Shown piece after piece: positions 5,230 to 6,061 of a stretch of 6,061 nt of DNA. The stretch's first letter is position 1, and each line of letters begins with the position of its first letter. The position numbers and the translations under genes are program-made. The notes under the pieces were generated by a model. It searched no databases. It had not been told where the DNA came from and saw only the letters and a list, made by a program, of their open reading frames with translations. The DNA is taken from assembly GCA_041639705.1 (NCBI GenBank), contig JBEQBT010000212.1, forward strand, positions 1 through 6,061, written 5' to 3'. Origin of the DNA: JARDZI01 sp041639705 (GTDB lineage: Bacteria > Bacillota > Clostridia > Clostridiales > Caloramatoraceae).

Positions 5230-6061
5230 ATGGAGTTCAGCCCTAACGCTATAAAGGTTCTTGAAAAAAGGTATTTAGCTAAGGATGAGAAGGGAGAGGT
5301 TGTAGAAACACCGCAAGAAATGCTTACTAGAGTAGCACATGTAATAGCACAGGCGGATAAAAAATATGACAAAAAAGCAGATGTAGAAGCAACAGAAGAA
5401 AAATTCTATAATATGATGGCTTCACTTAGATTTCTTCCTAATTCGCCAACATTAATGAATGCAGGAAGACCATTAGGTCAGCTTTCAGCGTGTTTTGTTC
5501 TTCCAATTGAGGATTCAATGGAAGGAATATTTGATTCAATTAAAAATGCAGCATTAATACATAAATCAGGTGGAGGAACAGGCTTTGGTTTTTCCAGATT
5601 AAGAGAATCAGGAGCTACAGTAAGGTCAACTGGTGGAGTTGCATCTGGTCCAATTAGCTTTATGAAGGTTTTTAATTCTGCTACTGAAGCAGTAAAGCAG
5701 GGTGGAACAAGACGTGGTGCAAACATGGCAATTTTAAGAGTTGACCATCCGGACATATTAGATTTTATTAAGTGCAAGGAAAATGATAGGGAAATAACTA
5801 ATTTTAATATAAGTGTGGCCATCACTGAAAAGTTTATGGAGGCAGTTGAAAGAGGAGAGGATTATGAAATCCTTGACCCACATTCAAAAGAGGTTAAGGG
5901 AAAGCTTATTGCTAGAGAGGTATTTGAGCTAATAGTTAATAAATCATGGAATAATGGAGAGCCTGGAGTAGTATTTATTGATAGAATGAATAGAGATAAT
6001 CCTACTCCAGAACTTGGAGAAATAGAAAGTACTAACCCATGTGGTGAGCAGCCTCTGCTTC
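5230..6061 (+). CDS. nrdJ: Adenosylcobalamin-dependent (class II) ribonucleotide reductase, 5' part
   Basis: This enzyme reduces ribonucleotides to deoxyribonucleotides with a B12-generated radical and needs no oxygen. The 277 visible residues are cut by the window end; whole proteins are well over 700 residues. LRFLPNSPTLMNAG (66-79) is followed by LSACFVLP, whose Cys88 is the N-terminal partner of the redox-active cysteine pair. HKSGGGTGFGFSRLR and the GGTRRGANMA stretch are typical of the family. NPCGEQ holds N269, C271 (thiyl radical site) and E273, the catalytic triad. There is no ATP-cone before the barrel, so class II fits better than class Ia. GGAGGG lies six bases before the ATG. Control by NrdR is suggested by two boxes in the promoter. 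The C-terminal cysteines and any cobalamin-specific region lie outside the window. Confidence 0.93.
   Translation, partial: MEFSPNAIKVLEKRYLAKDEKGEVVETPQEMLTRVAHVIAQADKKYDKKADVEATEEKFYNMMASLRFLPNSPTLMNAGRPLGQLSACFVLPIEDSMEGIFDSIKNAALIHKSGGGTGFGFSRLRESGATVRSTGGVASGPISFMKVFNSATEAVKQGGTRRGANMAILRVDHPDILDFIKCKENDREITNFNISVAITEKFMEAVERGEDYEILDPHSKEVKGKLIAREVFELIVNKSWNNGEPGVVFIDRMNRDNPTPELGEIESTNPCGEQPLL

Noticed and set aside
5157..5825. Minus-strand open frames of 71 and 115 residues
   Set aside because: They are opposite nrdJ, which has clear reductase motifs.

Overview
This is an AT-rich window with strong GGAGG-type ribosome binding sites and clostridial-looking proteins. It also carries the start of a coenzyme-B12-dependent (class II) ribonucleotide reductase, so a Clostridium-like, low-GC, probably anaerobic Firmicute is the best guess. 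The species cannot be told.

Bases 1-3542 look like a transposon of the broad Tn552/TniA-TniB type. All its genes are on the minus strand, in the order zinc-ribbon protein (DUF6431-like), DDE transposase (D166, D229, E265), AAA+ ATPase (Walker A GEAGAGKST), and a coupled 100-residue protein of unknown function. A bidirectional hairpin terminator follows at 213-238. The last three genes are tightly packed with translational coupling. Three copies of a 20-21-bp repeat (core TTCTC-AATTTA-nnnn-AGCAT) lie at 36-131. Diverged copies occur on the other side of the genes at 2870-2889, 3491-3510 and 3514-3533. I read these as transposase binding sites at or near the element ends. The last two form a perfect 26-bp inverted repeat that also holds promoter-like sequences in both directions. 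The exact transposon tips and a target-site duplication could not be found.

Bases about 3590-4073 are the 3' remnant of a group II intron. It keeps the C-terminal maturase domain, domain V, domain VI with a bulged adenosine seven bases from the end, and the 3' splice end at 4073. The reverse transcriptase domain and the 5' ribozyme are missing. The loss begins close to the transposon edge, so the transposon may have inserted into, or recombined with, the intron. Bases 4089-4170 faintly resemble the 5' part of another group II intron.

The right third holds two ordinary housekeeping genes, divergently transcribed. A 3-methyladenine DNA glycosylase (AAG/MPG family) is on the minus strand, and the start of nrdJ is on the plus strand, cut by the window end. 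The 400-bp region between them contains an extended -10 promoter for each gene, a 10-bp inverted repeat of unknown role, and what looks like a textbook pair of NrdR boxes (16 bp each, 15 bp apart) over the nrdJ promoter.
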